Source: Pseudoalteromonas sp. T1lg23B
GTDB lineage: Bacteria > Pseudomonadota > Gammaproteobacteria > Enterobacterales > Alteromonadaceae
Length of the DNA stretch: 64,000 nt
Assembly: GCF_002964665.1 (NCBI RefSeq)
Contig: NZ_PQBZ01000002.1
Span: 372,001-436,000 of the forward strand
Direction: 5' to 3'
Shown: positions 45,555 to 55,612 of the stretch, in pieces
How the letters are laid out: each line of letters begins with the position of its first letter
How positions within the stretch are numbered: the stretch's first letter is position 1
Notes under the pieces: generated by a model
The model's input: the letters and a program-made list of their open reading frames with translations, nothing else
Databases searched by the model: none
Told to the model about the DNA's origin: nothing
Program-made: the position numbers and the translations under genes

Positions 45555-46865
45555 TATAAATCTTACCACCTGAGTTTGTTGTTTTTGGCTGGGCCGATGA
45601 TCTTATCAAACATCTCTGTTCCCCTGCTAGGTTTGGTTGATACCGCAGTTATTGGTCACTTGTCATCGGCACATTATCTAGCTGGAATTGCTCTAGGGGC
45701 AAGCAGCATCGCTGTATTGTTCTGGCTTGCCAGCTTTCTTAGAATGAGCACCACTGGAGTGATAGCACAGGCTCTGGGTTCTAAAGATACTAACAGGCTA
45801 AGAATGTTGTTTCAAAGTAGTGTGATCTTGGCGATGGGTTTTGCGTTCACGTTGATTTTGCTGCAACCATTATTGATGACAACGATAGCCAAATTGTCCG
45901 GTGCATCTGAACAGGTTGTTAACCAAGCGCAGTTGTACTTTTCAATAAGAATCTATAGCGCGCCAGCAGCATTGTGTAATTTGGTATTATTGGGCTTTAT
46001 GTTAGGAATGCATTATGGGAAAGGCCCATTTTATCTGGTGTTGTTCACCAATATAGTTAATATCGCTCTTGATATCTTGTTTGTTGTTGTATTTGAATGG
46101 GGTGTCGCGGGAGCTGCCTGGGCTTCATTGATTGCTGATTACAGTGCTTTGGGGTTGGCGCTATTTTTGGTGAAAAAGCTATTCGTCAAACACCACATAG
46201 GCTGGCTTTGGAAACTGCCAACCGTGGCAGAAACGAGTCAGTTATTAAGTTTAAATAGAGACATTTTTATACGTTCTCTGTTATTACAACTGTGTTTTAG
46301 CTTTATGACTTTCTATGGTGCGCGTCTAGGGGAAACGACCCTAGCAGCCAATGCTGTATTGTTAAACTTCTTAATGCTTGTCAGCTTTGCGCTTGACGGC
46401 ATTGCATACGCTGCTGAAGCCAAAGTCGGACACGCAAAGGGAGAGCAAGATGTTACAAGCTTGCGACTTTGGGTGCAGATCAGTGTGTTTTGGGGAGGTA
46501 TATTCGCGTTATTATATGCGGTGTTCTTTGCAACATTTGGCATGCGACTTATTCGCTTGCTTACAGATATCCCAGAAGTTATAGCCCATGCGCAGTTGTA
46601 TTTGCCTTGGCTGACGTTGTTGCCAATCCTTGCGATGGGGTGCTTTATCTTTGATGGTGTGTTTGTCGGTTTAACAAGGGCCAAGACCATGAGAAATAGT
46701 ATGCTACTTTCGGCTGCTTTGGGCTTTTTTCTACCGTTTGTGCTGACGATGTCTTGGCAAAATCATGGTTTATGGTTCGCTATGAGTTGTTTTATGACAT
46801 TACGGGGAGTTACTTTGGCCTATCGTTATCATCAACTTCATCGTCAGGGTACATTGTTACAATAA
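45534..46865 (+). CDS. MATE-family efflux protein, DinF type
   Basis: A 443-residue membrane protein with about twelve segments. The N-terminal GPMILSNISVPLLGLVDTAVIGHL is the DinF/NorM signature, and the second half repeats it in weaker form. MATE carriers expel cationic compounds using sodium or proton gradients. DinF members are partly tied to oxidative or bile stress; no lexA gene lies beside it. GCGGAC precedes the ATG. The 5' end overlaps the deacetylase gene and the 3' end overlaps the opposing small gene by 56 bases. Confidence 0.9.
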   Translation: MKNFFSHYKSYHLSLLFLAGPMILSNISVPLLGLVDTAVIGHLSSAHYLAGIALGASSIAVLFWLASFLRMSTTGVIAQALGSKDTNRLRMLFQSSVILAMGFAFTLILLQPLLMTTIAKLSGASEQVVNQAQLYFSIRIYSAPAALCNLVLLGFMLGMHYGKGPFYLVLFTNIVNIALDILFVVVFEWGVAGAAWASLIADYSALGLALFLVKKLFVKHHIGWLWKLPTVAETSQLLSLNRDIFIRSLLLQLCFSFMTFYGARLGETTLAANAVLLNFLMLVSFALDGIAYAAEAKVGHAKGEQDVTSLRLWVQISVFWGGIFALLYAVFFATFGMRLIRLLTDIPEVIAHAQLYLPWLTLLPILAMGCFIFDGVFVGLTRAKTMRNSMLLSAALGFFLPFVLTMSWQNHGLWFAMSCFMTLRGVTLAYRYHQLHRQGTLLQ

Positions 46866-47085
46866 CCTGAGCGAAACGATTAGCGAAAATCCCTAGATAA
46901 CCCCAGAGCGCAAAAAAAAGTGCGGGGAGTAGAATTATCAGTCCGACAAGTTGCACAACGGGCTGGAAATAGTAGCCATAGGCAATGGCTGCGACTGCGC
47001 AGCCAAACAACACGATGCCTATTAAAAAGCGCTTAAGACTAACTTTTGGTTGTTGTCCTAAACGATAGATGGTCTGCTTAAGCAT
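46810..47085 (-). CDS. Small membrane protein of unknown function, 91 residues
   Basis: Two membrane segments at about 20-38 and 43-66 (FLIGIVLFGCAVAAIAYGYY, and VVQLVGLIILLPALFFALWGYL) with an acidic tail ending DDEVDDNDRPK. It lies 5 bases downstream of nfuA on the same strand, so it is probably co-transcribed. The tail overlaps the MATE gene end in antisense. I do not recognise a characterised family. Confidence 0.75.
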   Translation of the reverse strand: MLKQTIYRLGQQPKVSLKRFLIGIVLFGCAVAAIAYGYYFQPVVQLVGLIILLPALFFALWGYLGIFANRFAQVIVTMYPDDEVDDNDRPK

Positions 47086-47090
47086 AGAGT

Positions 47091-47666
47091 TTAATAATAT
47101 GAGTGCTCGCCAGATTGATGCTCTGTGATATCTCTCACACCAGTGATCTCTTCAAACTTGGCGATCATTTCTTTTTCAATACCTTCTTTAAGCGTTACAT
47201 CAATCATAGAGCACCCGTTACACCCACCACCAAACTGGACGACTGCAACACCATCGGCAGTGATCTCTACCAAACTCACTTGACCACCATGATTTGCTAG
47301 TTGAGGGTTTACTTCGGTTGTGAGCATATGTTCGACTTGCTCATGCAACGACGCATTCTCACTTAACTTCTTCGCTTTAGCGTTTGGCGCTTTTAAGGTT
47401 AACTGTGTACCCATCTTGTCGGTGACGAAGTCAATTTCTGCGTCTTCCAAAAACGGCGCGCTTTCTTGATCTACTACGGCATCAAAGCCATTGAATGGTA
47501 GGCGAATATCAGTTTCTTCCACTGCATCTGCTGGGCAGTATGAAACACCACACTCCGCTTGAGATGTACCAGGGTTTACTACAAATACTCGAATATTAGT
47601 GCCTTCAGCTTGATCTGAAAGCAGTTTAGCAAAATGCGTTTGGGCTGATTCTGAAATTGTGATCAT
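47091..47666 (-). CDS. nfuA: Fe-S biogenesis protein NfuA
   Basis: NfuA carries and delivers 4Fe-4S clusters under stress. The 191-residue protein has a degenerate A-type domain (about 1-95, [15 protein letters not shown]) and a C-terminal Nfu domain with the cluster-binding CxxC in [18 protein letters not shown], both as in E. coli NfuA of 191 residues. It lies near comF and bioH, as in many gammaproteobacteria, though here an M14 peptidase gene intervenes. Confidence 0.96.
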   Translation of the reverse strand: MITISESAQTHFAKLLSDQAEGTNIRVFVVNPGTSQAECGVSYCPADAVEETDIRLPFNGFDAVVDQESAPFLEDAEIDFVTDKMGTQLTLKAPNAKAKKLSENASLHEQVEHMLTTEVNPQLANHGGQVSLVEITADGVAVVQFGGGCNGCSMIDVTLKEGIEKEMIAKFEEITGVRDITEHQSGEHSYY

Positions 47667-47815
47667 AACTCTGACTATACTTGACTAAATTACTCGGTTA
47701 ATGCCTATGATACTCCCCTCGTCGTATTGTCGCCAGTATTGAGCGTAAAAATTTGGCAGGGCTTGATGACACCTGCTAGCGTGTGGCAATCCAACGAAGA
47801 AAAAGGTCTAATTTT

Positions 47816-50356
47816 ATGCGCTATTTATTGGCTATGATAATACTGCTTGTGCAAAGTTTGTTTTTTGCAGCTGCAAAGCCACTCGATTATTACTTTTCTG
47901 ATTCAATTACATTTAACCAAAATATTGCAAAGCCTAGTGATGTATTGGGCTATGAAGTAGGGCAGTGGCACGTACGTCACGATCAATTGGTGCAGTATTT
48001 AAAAGTACTTGCCCAGCAAAGCGAGCGCATTAATATTGAAACCATCGGCTATAGTCACGAGCAGCGTCCGCTCATATTGCTCACCATTTCTAACAAAAGC
48101 CAGTTAGACAATATAGAAAGCATACGCAAGCAACACTTGGCTCGATTAAATGACTCATCTAAGGATAGCAGTGGACCCGCTGTGTTATGGATGGGATACA
48201 GTGTCCATGGTAATGAACCTTCAGGCAGCAATGCTGCAATGTTAGTTGCGTACTATTTAGCAGCGGCTCAAGGAGCTGAAATAGACCACTTGCTTGATAA
48301 TACTATTATTCTATTAGACCCATCTTTGAATCCGGACGGCCTTGCTCGCTTTGCACAATGGGCCAACAGCAACCGAGGTATGACTTTGTCTTCTGATCCC
48401 CAACATCGAGAGCATGTTGAGACGTGGCCTTCGGGGCGTACTAACCATTATTTATTTGATTTAAATCGCGATTGGTTATTGTTACAGCATCCAGAATCTA
48501 GAGCACGTATAGCAAAGTTTCATGATTGGAAACCAAACGTACTCACCGACTTCCATGAAATGGGCCCAAATAGCAGTTACTTTTTTCAACCAGGGATACC
48601 ATCAAGAACTCACCCATTAACTCCTGATGAAAATGTAAAGCTCACCGACATGCTGGCAAACTTTCATGCTAAGGCGTTGGATGATGAAAAGCAGTTATAT
48701 TTTACCCAAGAAAGTTTTGACGATTTCTATTATGGAAAAGGATCAACTTATCCGGATATTAACGGTTCCGTGGGGATCTTGTTCGAGCAGGCTAGCAGTC
48801 GCGGGCATGTGCAGGAGACCATCAATGGCACTTTGCATTTTGCGCAAACAATCAAGAACCAGCTCACAACAAGCTTGTCCACCTTTTCAGGTGTAGTAAA
48901 ACATAAAGCGCAATTATTGAACTATCAGCAAAAATTTTATGGTGAAGCTAACAAGCTTGCTGCAAAAGAAGACTTTGCAGGTTATCTGGTAGCCGCAGAT
49001 GGTGATCAGCAAAAGTTTTTTGCATTTCTGGAGTTGCTAAAACAACACCAGATAGATGCATATCCTTTAACAAGTGATTACAAGTCTTTTAAAGCAGGTG
49101 ATGTATTCATCCCATTTGAGCAGCCACAGTACCGTTTGGTGAAAGCGGCGTTTTCAGAGCAGAAAAACTTTAAAGACAATACGTTCTATGATGTTTCAGG
49201 CTGGACCCTGCCCCATGCTTTTAACCTGCCATTTGAGTCAGTTAAGAGTACACGAGCGTTGAAGCTTGGCGCTGATGTATGGCGAGAGCCATCGGCAAGA
49301 CAGCAAAGCGAATTAGCGAATGGCTATGCCTTTGCTTTTGCGTGGCAGCAGTTTAATGCACCGAAAATGCTCAACTTTCTATTGAAAAACGGTATTGAGG
49401 CGCGGGTTGCGCTGGAAGCGTTCAGTGCCAAAACTACGGTGGGTATACATAAATTCAAAGCGGGCAGTATCGTTATTCCAGCTGGATTACAACGTAACGA
49501 AAAGTGGTTAGAAATACTCAATCAGGCACAAAGTAAGTTTAATGTTGGTATCTCCTCAATTCAAAGTGGCTTGACGAGTGATGGAATAGACTTAGGCTCA
49601 CGTTTTATGCGTCCAGTGAAGTCTCCAAAAGTGCTGCTAGTGGGCGGAGAAGGAGTGAGCCAGTATGAGTTGGGCGAAATGTGGTATCACTTAGACAGAC
49701 ACATTGAACTTGCGCCAAGCATAGTCGAGCAGACTCGCTTGTCTCAAGTTTCATTAGGTGAGTATAGCCATATCATTTTGGTAGATGGAAACTATTCAGA
49801 GCTGACCGAGCAGCTGAATAACAAGTTGAGGAGCTGGGTTAAAGAAGGTGGTGTGATTTGGGGGCATAAGCGTGGAGCGAAGTGGTTGGTGGATAATCAG
49901 CTACTCAAAGCACAAACAATTTCGCGCCAGGAGATGTCTGAACAGTTTGATACCAAGCAGTTGTCTTACAAAGATCGAGATCACCTATCTGCCAAACAAC
50001 GTATTGCGGGTGCGATTTTTGCGACCAAAATGGATCTATCTCACCCTTTAAGCTTTGGCTTGCAAAGGGAGCTATTACCCGTTTTCAAAAATAGTACTTG
50101 GTTACTGAAGCCCACTGAACAGCCATTTCTGACTGTTGGGCGTTATCTCGACAAGCCACAACTTGCCGGTTATGCAGCACCCGAGAATGTTGTAAAAATC
50201 GCAAATAATGCGAGTGTCATTGCGCATCGGTTGGGACAAGGTTCAGTGATTGCTATGACAGACAACCCTGTATTTAGAGGTTATTGGTACGGGACCAGCA
50301 GAGTGGTCACTAATACATTGTTCTTTGGTAGGCTACTTACCGAGCAAGGGCGTTAA
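47816..50356 (+). CDS. Secreted M14-family zinc carboxypeptidase-like protein
   Basis: ATG at 47816 follows AAAAGG and starts a signal peptide (about 1-20, MRYLLAMIILLVQSLFFAAA). The 846-residue protein carries an M14 peptidase domain at about 45-345: zinc ligands His and Glu in YSVHGNEPSG, then LDPSLNPDG and DLNRDW (substrate carboxylate binders), and the third ligand His in TDFHEMGPN. The last 500 residues hold a glutamine-amidotransferase-like or generic C-terminal domain seen in large bacterial M14 proteins. It probably acts in the periplasm or outside on peptides. Confidence 0.85.
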   Translation: MRYLLAMIILLVQSLFFAAAKPLDYYFSDSITFNQNIAKPSDVLGYEVGQWHVRHDQLVQYLKVLAQQSERINIETIGYSHEQRPLILLTISNKSQLDNIESIRKQHLARLNDSSKDSSGPAVLWMGYSVHGNEPSGSNAAMLVAYYLAAAQGAEIDHLLDNTIILLDPSLNPDGLARFAQWANSNRGMTLSSDPQHREHVETWPSGRTNHYLFDLNRDWLLLQHPESRARIAKFHDWKPNVLTDFHEMGPNSSYFFQPGIPSRTHPLTPDENVKLTDMLANFHAKALDDEKQLYFTQESFDDFYYGKGSTYPDINGSVGILFEQASSRGHVQETINGTLHFAQTIKNQLTTSLSTFSGVVKHKAQLLNYQQKFYGEANKLAAKEDFAGYLVAADGDQQKFFAFLELLKQHQIDAYPLTSDYKSFKAGDVFIPFEQPQYRLVKAAFSEQKNFKDNTFYDVSGWTLPHAFNLPFESVKSTRALKLGADVWREPSARQQSELANGYAFAFAWQQFNAPKMLNFLLKNGIEARVALEAFSAKTTVGIHKFKAGSIVIPAGLQRNEKWLEILNQAQSKFNVGISSIQSGLTSDGIDLGSRFMRPVKSPKVLLVGGEGVSQYELGEMWYHLDRHIELAPSIVEQTRLSQVSLGEYSHIILVDGNYSELTEQLNNKLRSWVKEGGVIWGHKRGAKWLVDNQLLKAQTISRQEMSEQFDTKQLSYKDRDHLSAKQRIAGAIFATKMDLSHPLSFGLQRELLPVFKNSTWLLKPTEQPFLTVGRYLDKPQLAGYAAPENVVKIANNASVIAHRLGQGSVIAMTDNPVFRGYWYGTSRVVTNTLFFGRLLTEQGR

Positions 50357-51007
50357 GGCCGTAGCAAATGCCCATACTTTCGCAGCACCGGCTTCTAAAC
50401 AAGCCTGTGCTGCTTCATCCATAGTGCTTCCTGTTGTTATAACATCATCCACGATCACGACTTTTTTCCCTTGAAGATCTAGCTTTACACTGAACGCACC
50501 TTTGATATTACTGCGCCGTTGTTTTCGATTTAATATGCTTTGGGGCTTAGTCGATTTTATGCGGGTTAAAGCACTACTAATTGGTGAGATGCCTTGTAAG
50601 GCAGGCATCCAAGTTTGGGTAACTTGATTGAATCCACGCCAAAAATATCGCCTATTTGACAGTGGCATAATAAAGCACACATCAGGTAAGAAGTTGCCAG
50701 TTAGCCAAAATCGTTGCATCTGATAAGTGATCAGCTGTTGTAAAACTGCTTTGTGGTGTGACCTCTGGTGAAATTTATATTCACTAAGCCAGACCTTTAA
50801 CGCTCCTTGATACCAACCACAGGCTACCAGCCCTTCGCAATGAGGTAAATTAACGAGTCTAGCAACATCCGGACGTAACAATAGGTTATGCTGGTCGAAT
50901 ATAAAAAATGGAAAATCGGCAAGACAAAATTCACATATTTTTGCCCTATTTGATGTGAAATTTTGACAGCATACGCACTGAGAGGGGAATAGCCAATCCA
51001 TAACCAT
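50333..51007 (-). CDS. ComF-family phosphoribosyltransferase-like protein
   Basis: A 224-residue ComF/GntX protein. The N-terminus has a zinc ribbon (CVCC and CEFC), and the C-terminus has the PRTase signature VVIVDDVITTGSTMDEA. Relatives assist DNA uptake or gluconate use, but the reaction is unknown. ATG at 51007 and at 51001 are both possible. It is divergent from bioH with 72 bases between; its stop lies inside the end of the M14 gene by 24 bases. Confidence 0.9.
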   Translation of the reverse strand: MVMDWLFPSQCVCCQNFTSNRAKICEFCLADFPFFIFDQHNLLLRPDVARLVNLPHCEGLVACGWYQGALKVWLSEYKFHQRSHHKAVLQQLITYQMQRFWLTGNFLPDVCFIMPLSNRRYFWRGFNQVTQTWMPALQGISPISSALTRIKSTKPQSILNRKQRRSNIKGAFSVKLDLQGKKVVIVDDVITTGSTMDEAAQACLEAGAAKVWAFATALTPLLGK

Positions 51008-51079
51008 ACTGAGTCCCTTCGTTACTTTATCTTGCTAAGGCGTTATCATATCTGGAAGTTTGGTTTAGGAAGTATAGAA

Positions 51080-51817
51080 ATGCAAAATACCTTGGTATTT
51101 TTACATGGTTGGGGAATGAGCAAAGCTGTATGGCAGGTGTGTGCTGAGGAACTGAGTACTCACTATGACGGAGATATTCAATGTTTAAATCTACCTGGAT
51201 TTGGCGGTGCAGACATCCCTGAGGGAGAATATACTCTAGCATCTGTTGCCAGTATCTTAGCGGAACAGATCAAACCAAACAGCGTTTTAGTAGCATGGTC
51301 CTTAGGTGGATTGGTTGCACTGTATTTGGCGCAACATTTTCCAGAAAAAGTATCCAAGTTAGTTATGCTGGCTTCTACTCCATATTTTGTAGAAAGCGTT
51401 AATTGGGCGGGTATCAAAGAACATGTGTTGGATGATTTTAAACTGCAACTTAGCCACGATAGTGCAAAAACAATAGAACGGTTTTTAGCTATTCAAGCAA
51501 TGGGAAGTGAACATGCTAAGGAAGATATCAAACAACTCAGAGCATTACTTAAACAGCAGCCAAAGGCAAATGAGATGGCGTTGAGCGCTGGATTGGACTT
51601 GCTAAAAAGTCAGGATTTAAGACAAACATTTAGCCAGTTGCAGCAACCTATTTATGGTTTTTTTGGTCGTCTTGATGCATTGGTACCTAAAAGTGCATGT
51701 AACAAAATGGCGTTATTGAACCCTAACTTTGAGTATGAAATTGTAGCAAAAGCGTCTCATGCTCCTTTTATTTCACACCGAGCAGAATTTATATCTTACC
51801 TAAAATCAATACTTTAA
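51080..51817 (+). CDS. bioH: Pimeloyl-ACP methyl ester carboxylesterase
   Basis: BioH frees pimeloyl-ACP from its methyl ester in biotin synthesis. The 245-residue alpha/beta-hydrolase has oxyanion-loop FLHGWGMSKAVW, nucleophile Ser in VAWSLGGL, Asp in GRLDALVP and His in KASHAPFISH, with the end matching E. coli BioH. ATG at 51080 has AGGA upstream; the frame extending to 51032 is unlikely to be used. No bioC neighbour is present, the usual state in this order. Confidence 0.93.
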   Translation: MQNTLVFLHGWGMSKAVWQVCAEELSTHYDGDIQCLNLPGFGGADIPEGEYTLASVASILAEQIKPNSVLVAWSLGGLVALYLAQHFPEKVSKLVMLASTPYFVESVNWAGIKEHVLDDFKLQLSHDSAKTIERFLAIQAMGSEHAKEDIKQLRALLKQQPKANEMALSAGLDLLKSQDLRQTFSQLQQPIYGFFGRLDALVPKSACNKMALLNPNFEYEIVAKASHAPFISHRAEFISYLKSIL

Positions 51818-51918
51818 AATTAGCGCTTTAGGATGGGAGAAGTTTTGCTTAATCATACTTTATTTTTACTGATTTTTGCGCAATAATTAACCATGTGTAT
51901 TTGAATCGAGAGTTGTGT

Positions 51919-52227
51919 ATGCCAATAGGTGATGTGTTAAACACAGGTTTGGAAGGTTTCAACCGAGCAAGTCAAGGTGTTGAACGAGCCACGGCTGAAA
52001 TAAACCGTGCGACTGTCCAAACACAAACGGATGAGCAACAAGCGCAGCAGCGTCAATTACAGGCAGCGAGCAGTGATGAGGCGGTTACAGCGCCAGTTTC
52101 TCAGCCTGCAAAACTCAATGAAGCGTTGGTGAACCTAAAAGTGGAAGAGTTTAATGCGAAGGCAAACACGCAAACGATTCGTACAGCAGATGAAGTATTA
52201 GGTACTTTGGTAGATATTAAAGTTTAG
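51919..52227 (+). CDS. Small protein with flagellar rod/hook C-terminal-like domain
   Basis: A 102-residue protein from ATG 51919 (GAGAG upstream). The middle is polar and Gln-rich. The C-terminal 35 residues, LVNLKVEEFNAKANTQTIRTADEVLGTLVDIKV read in pieces, resemble the C-terminal domain of flagellar rod and hook proteins (FlgC/FlgE/FlgG type, ending VIKTADEMLGTLLDIK). The N-terminal rod motif is missing, so it is not a full FlgC or FlgG. It is followed 16 bases later by the HExxH protein gene, probably as one operon. Confidence 0.72.
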   Translation: MPIGDVLNTGLEGFNRASQGVERATAEINRATVQTQTDEQQAQQRQLQAASSDEAVTAPVSQPAKLNEALVNLKVEEFNAKANTQTIRTADEVLGTLVDIKV

Positions 52228-52243
52228 TAGTCCTAGATATGTT

Positions 52244-53155
52244 ATGAACATAGTAACGCCTCCACCGGCGATGAACCTCAACACAGCAAACGTTTATACC
52301 GAGACGGCTAAGCGTGACAACCAGCTGCGTGAAATAATTCCTAAAGCTCCTCCAACCTCAGCCAGTTTTACAGAAAACAAACCTGCTAATGAGGGAGACA
52401 AGACTAAGGCAAATTCGCCCGATGAGTCTTCTTTGTACACAAATAACGGTCAGTTGGCTAAAAACAAAACCATAGAAGAGAAAGAGCAACAAGGACAACA
52501 GCAAGGCCAGCAGCAGGGTAGCGACCAAGAAGAGAAGAAAGAATCTCGCTCAGAGAGTGAGGAAAAGGCACAACAGCAAGAAATTCAAGAGCTCAAAGCT
52601 AGGGACCAAGAGGTTCGTCTACATGAGCAAGCGCATGCTCGAGTTGGCGGCCAGTACGCTGGTTCACCTAGTTATGAGTATCAGCGTGGCCCTGACGGTA
52701 ACAATTATGCCGTTGGTGGTGAGGTTATGATTGACGTTGCAGAGGTTCCGGGAGATCCAAAGCAAACTATCGATAAGATGCAAACGGTCAGAGCGGCGGC
52801 ACTAGCTCCAGCGGAACCATCAGGCGCAGATCGTGCTATCGCGGCAGATGCAACGCAGAAAATATCAGCTGCACAAGCTGAACTTGCGAAACAACAGATC
52901 AGTGGCGATGATGGCGAGCAAGACTCAGCCAGTAGCATTGGTACGTATCAGACTCGACGTTTGAAAGATGATGAGGAAGAAGATAGGCTAGTTCAAAAAG
53001 AGCGAGCAGCTCTTAGAGATGATGCGGATCCATATGCGGTTGCGTTACCTATCGAACGAGATCCACAGATACAAGCGAGAGCGCTTAGGATTAACGATTT
53101 TTATCAACATATAGCTTCACCCGATACGCCAGCTTCACTGTCACTTCGGGTATAG
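52244..53155 (+). CDS. Putative metalloprotease, SprA-related family
   Basis: A 303-residue protein with a low-complexity N-terminal half (Gln and Glu rich, about 75-120) and a conserved block LKARDQEVRLHEQAHARVGG with an HExxH-type zinc motif, then YQRGPDGNNYAVGGEVMIDV and DPKQTIDKMQTVRAAALAPAEPSGAD. This matches the SprA-related / CJM1_0395 putative metalloprotease family. There is no signal peptide. The substrate is unknown. A strong hairpin follows at 53166-53197. Confidence 0.8.
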   Translation: MNIVTPPPAMNLNTANVYTETAKRDNQLREIIPKAPPTSASFTENKPANEGDKTKANSPDESSLYTNNGQLAKNKTIEEKEQQGQQQGQQQGSDQEEKKESRSESEEKAQQQEIQELKARDQEVRLHEQAHARVGGQYAGSPSYEYQRGPDGNNYAVGGEVMIDVAEVPGDPKQTIDKMQTVRAAALAPAEPSGADRAIAADATQKISAAQAELAKQQISGDDGEQDSASSIGTYQTRRLKDDEEEDRLVQKERAALRDDADPYAVALPIERDPQIQARALRINDFYQHIASPDTPASLSLRV

Positions 53156-53165
53156 CTTCTAAACC

Positions 53166-53197
53166 AAAAAGGCCGCATCATGAGATGCGGCTTTTTT
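53166..53197. terminator. Bidirectional terminator between metalloprotease and tex
   Basis: A GATGCGGC/GCCGCATC stem flanked by A and T runs (53166-53197, 4-base loop) serves both convergent genes. Confidence 0.88.
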
Positions 53198-53200
53198 CAT

Positions 53201-55518
53201 TTACTTTTTCAACTTAGCGAACGCTTCTGCAAAAGCATTCCCCATCGCAGCGTTGCCTGCGTCTCGTTTAGGTTTTGGCTTGTTGGTCGCTTTAGTATGC
53301 GCCGCTTTTTTCTGCGGAGCATTCTGTTGAGCAGTTTTTGGTGCGTTATGAACGTCATCATCTAAGCGCATGGTAAAGCTAATACGCTTTCGAGGTGCAT
53401 CTACCTCAATGACTTTTACTTTCACAATGTCACCAGCTTTCACTACTTCTCGCGGGTCAGAGATAAACTTATTGGTGATAGCGGAGATGTGAACGAGGCC
53501 ATCTTGGTGTACGCCCACGTCAACAAATGCACCAAAGTTGGCAACATTAGATACAACACCTTCTAAAATCATACCCACTTTCAAATCATTGATGGTCTCG
53601 ACACCGGCTTTAAAAGTCGCGGTTTTGAACTCTGGGCGTGGATCACGACCTGGTTTATCTAGCTCTTTGATAATATCCGTCACAGTCGGCAAACCAAAGG
53701 TGTCGCTAGTAAAATCGTTGGCAACCAATGAATTAAGCAACTCCGTATTACCGATCAAGATTGTGACTGGAATCTGTTTTGTTTCGCAAATCTGTTTGAC
53801 AACCGGATAGGCTTCTGGGTGTACTGCTGAGCTATCCAGTGGGTCTTTACCATTTAAGATCCGTAAAAGCCTGCTGCTTGCTCGAATGCTTTAGGCCCTA
53901 GACGCTCTACTTTTTTGAGCTGACTACGGCTGGTGAATGAGCCATTTTCATCACGGTACTTTACAATGTTAGTAGCGAGTGTTTTATTTAATCCAGACAC
54001 GCGAGTTAGTAAAGGAATTGAGGCTGTGTTTACATCCACACCTACAGAGTTTACACAGTCTTCAACCACAGAGGTCAAACTTTGTCCCAATTGGCTTTGT
54101 GAAACATCGTGTTGATACTGACCTACACCGATAGACTTGGGTTCTATTTTTACCAATTCAGCAAGCGGATCTTGCAGACGACGCGCAATTGAAACTGCAC
54201 CGCGCAGCGATACATCTAAATCTGGGAATTCATTCGCAGCGAACTCTGAAGCTGAATATACCGAAGCACCAGCTTCGCTGACCATTACTTTGTTAAGCTT
54301 TAACTCAGCTGCACTTTTAAGTAATTCTGTGGCGAGTTTGTCGGTTTCTCTAGACGCCGTGCCATTACCTATTGCGATGAGTTCAACTTTATGTTGACGA
54401 CATACCTGTTCCAATGTGCGTAAGGATTTATCCCAATGGTTTTGCGGAGCGTGTGGATAAATGGTGTTTGTTGCTAACAGTTTTCCTGTTGCATCAACGA
54501 CAGCAACTTTACAGCCTGTACGTAAACCGGGGTCAATGCCCATGGTTACACGGGGGCCTGCTGGAGCAGCCATAAGTAAGTCTTTTAGGTTTTTGGCAAA
54601 GACATCAATGGCATCTGTTTCAGCGTTTTCACGTAAAGAACCTAAAAATTCGTTTTCCAAGTGCAGAGCGAGCTTTACTTTCCAGGCCCACTGGACAACA
54701 TTCATAAGCCATTGGCTTGCATTAGCATCACGTACATTGAGTTGATAATGATCTGCTATCATTTGGGCACAAAATTGCTGTGCATCCTCAACTTCTGGTT
54801 CAGGGTTTATCGCTAATTGAAGAATGCCTTCATTCCGAGCTCTAAGCATAGCGAGCGCTCTATGCGATGGGACTTTCAGTAATTTTTCACTGTGCTCGAA
54901 ATAATCACGATATTTGCTGCCTGCTTCTTCTTTACCTGCGATAACTTTAGCTTCGAGTTGACCGTTTTGTTTGATATGGCGACGGAACTTTGCAAGTAGC
55001 TTAGCATCTTCCGCGAATCGCTCCATTAGAATAAATTTTGCGCCATCAAGCGCTGCCTTGGTATCTTCTATGCCTTGCTCTTTATTTATAAACGGTTGAG
55101 CTTCTTGTTCCGGATCTAATGTATGATCGCTAAACAATGCATCTGCGAGAGGTTCTAAGCCAGCTTCAATTGCAATTTGCCCTTTAGTTCTGCGTTTGGG
55201 CTTATATGGAAGGTATAGATCTTCCAACTCAGTTTTGCTTTGTGCTTCATTGATATCAGAGGTTAACGAATCCGTTAATTTACCTTGCTCAGCAATGGTA
55301 TTGAGTATAAACGTACGGCGCTCTTCCAATTCGCGCAAATAACTTAATCTCTGCTCTAGTAGGCGTAATTGGGTATCATCTAGTCCACCTGTCACCTCTT
55401 TACGATAACGTGCGATAAAAGGGACTGTTGCTCCTTCGTCAAGTAACGCGGTTGCCGCGATCACCTGTTGCTCTTTGGCGTTTAGCTCTTGTGCTAAACG
55501 AGCCGAGATGTTGCTCAT
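53201..55518 (-). pseudogene. tex: Tex-family S1 RNA-binding transcription accessory protein, one-base frameshift
   Basis: Tex (YhgF) is a nucleic-acid-binding protein. The first part, 55518-53854, gives 554 residues with the Tex N domain, YqgF-like nuclease fold ([13 protein letters not shown]) and HhH region ([15 protein letters not shown]), then reaches a stop. The rest, from HPEAYPVV through the S1 domain (GMILEGVVSNVANFGAFVDVGVHQ), lies in another frame. Adding one T in the run at 53865-53868 (AAAA on the + strand) restores [10 protein letters not shown] and a 772-residue protein, the E. coli length. The homopolymer makes a sequencing error quite possible. A frame for 53758-53201 alone would hold only the C-terminal part. 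Confidence 0.9.
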
Positions 55519-55612
55519 GCAAAATCCTTATAAAGTTCAGTTACATACGCATGGCCAACCGGCGTAAGCGTAAATAAGTCAAATCATACCATAGCCACAT
55601 TGAATAAGAAGC

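Noticed and set aside
46313-46690. 125-residue frame antisense to the MATE gene
   Set aside because: Shadow frame of a membrane protein gene; composition and lack of start signals argue against it.
53201-53758. Separate 185-residue S1-domain protein
   Set aside because: It is the C-terminal part of Tex in a shifted frame; coding sequence continues upstream in this frame to the tex break without a natural start.
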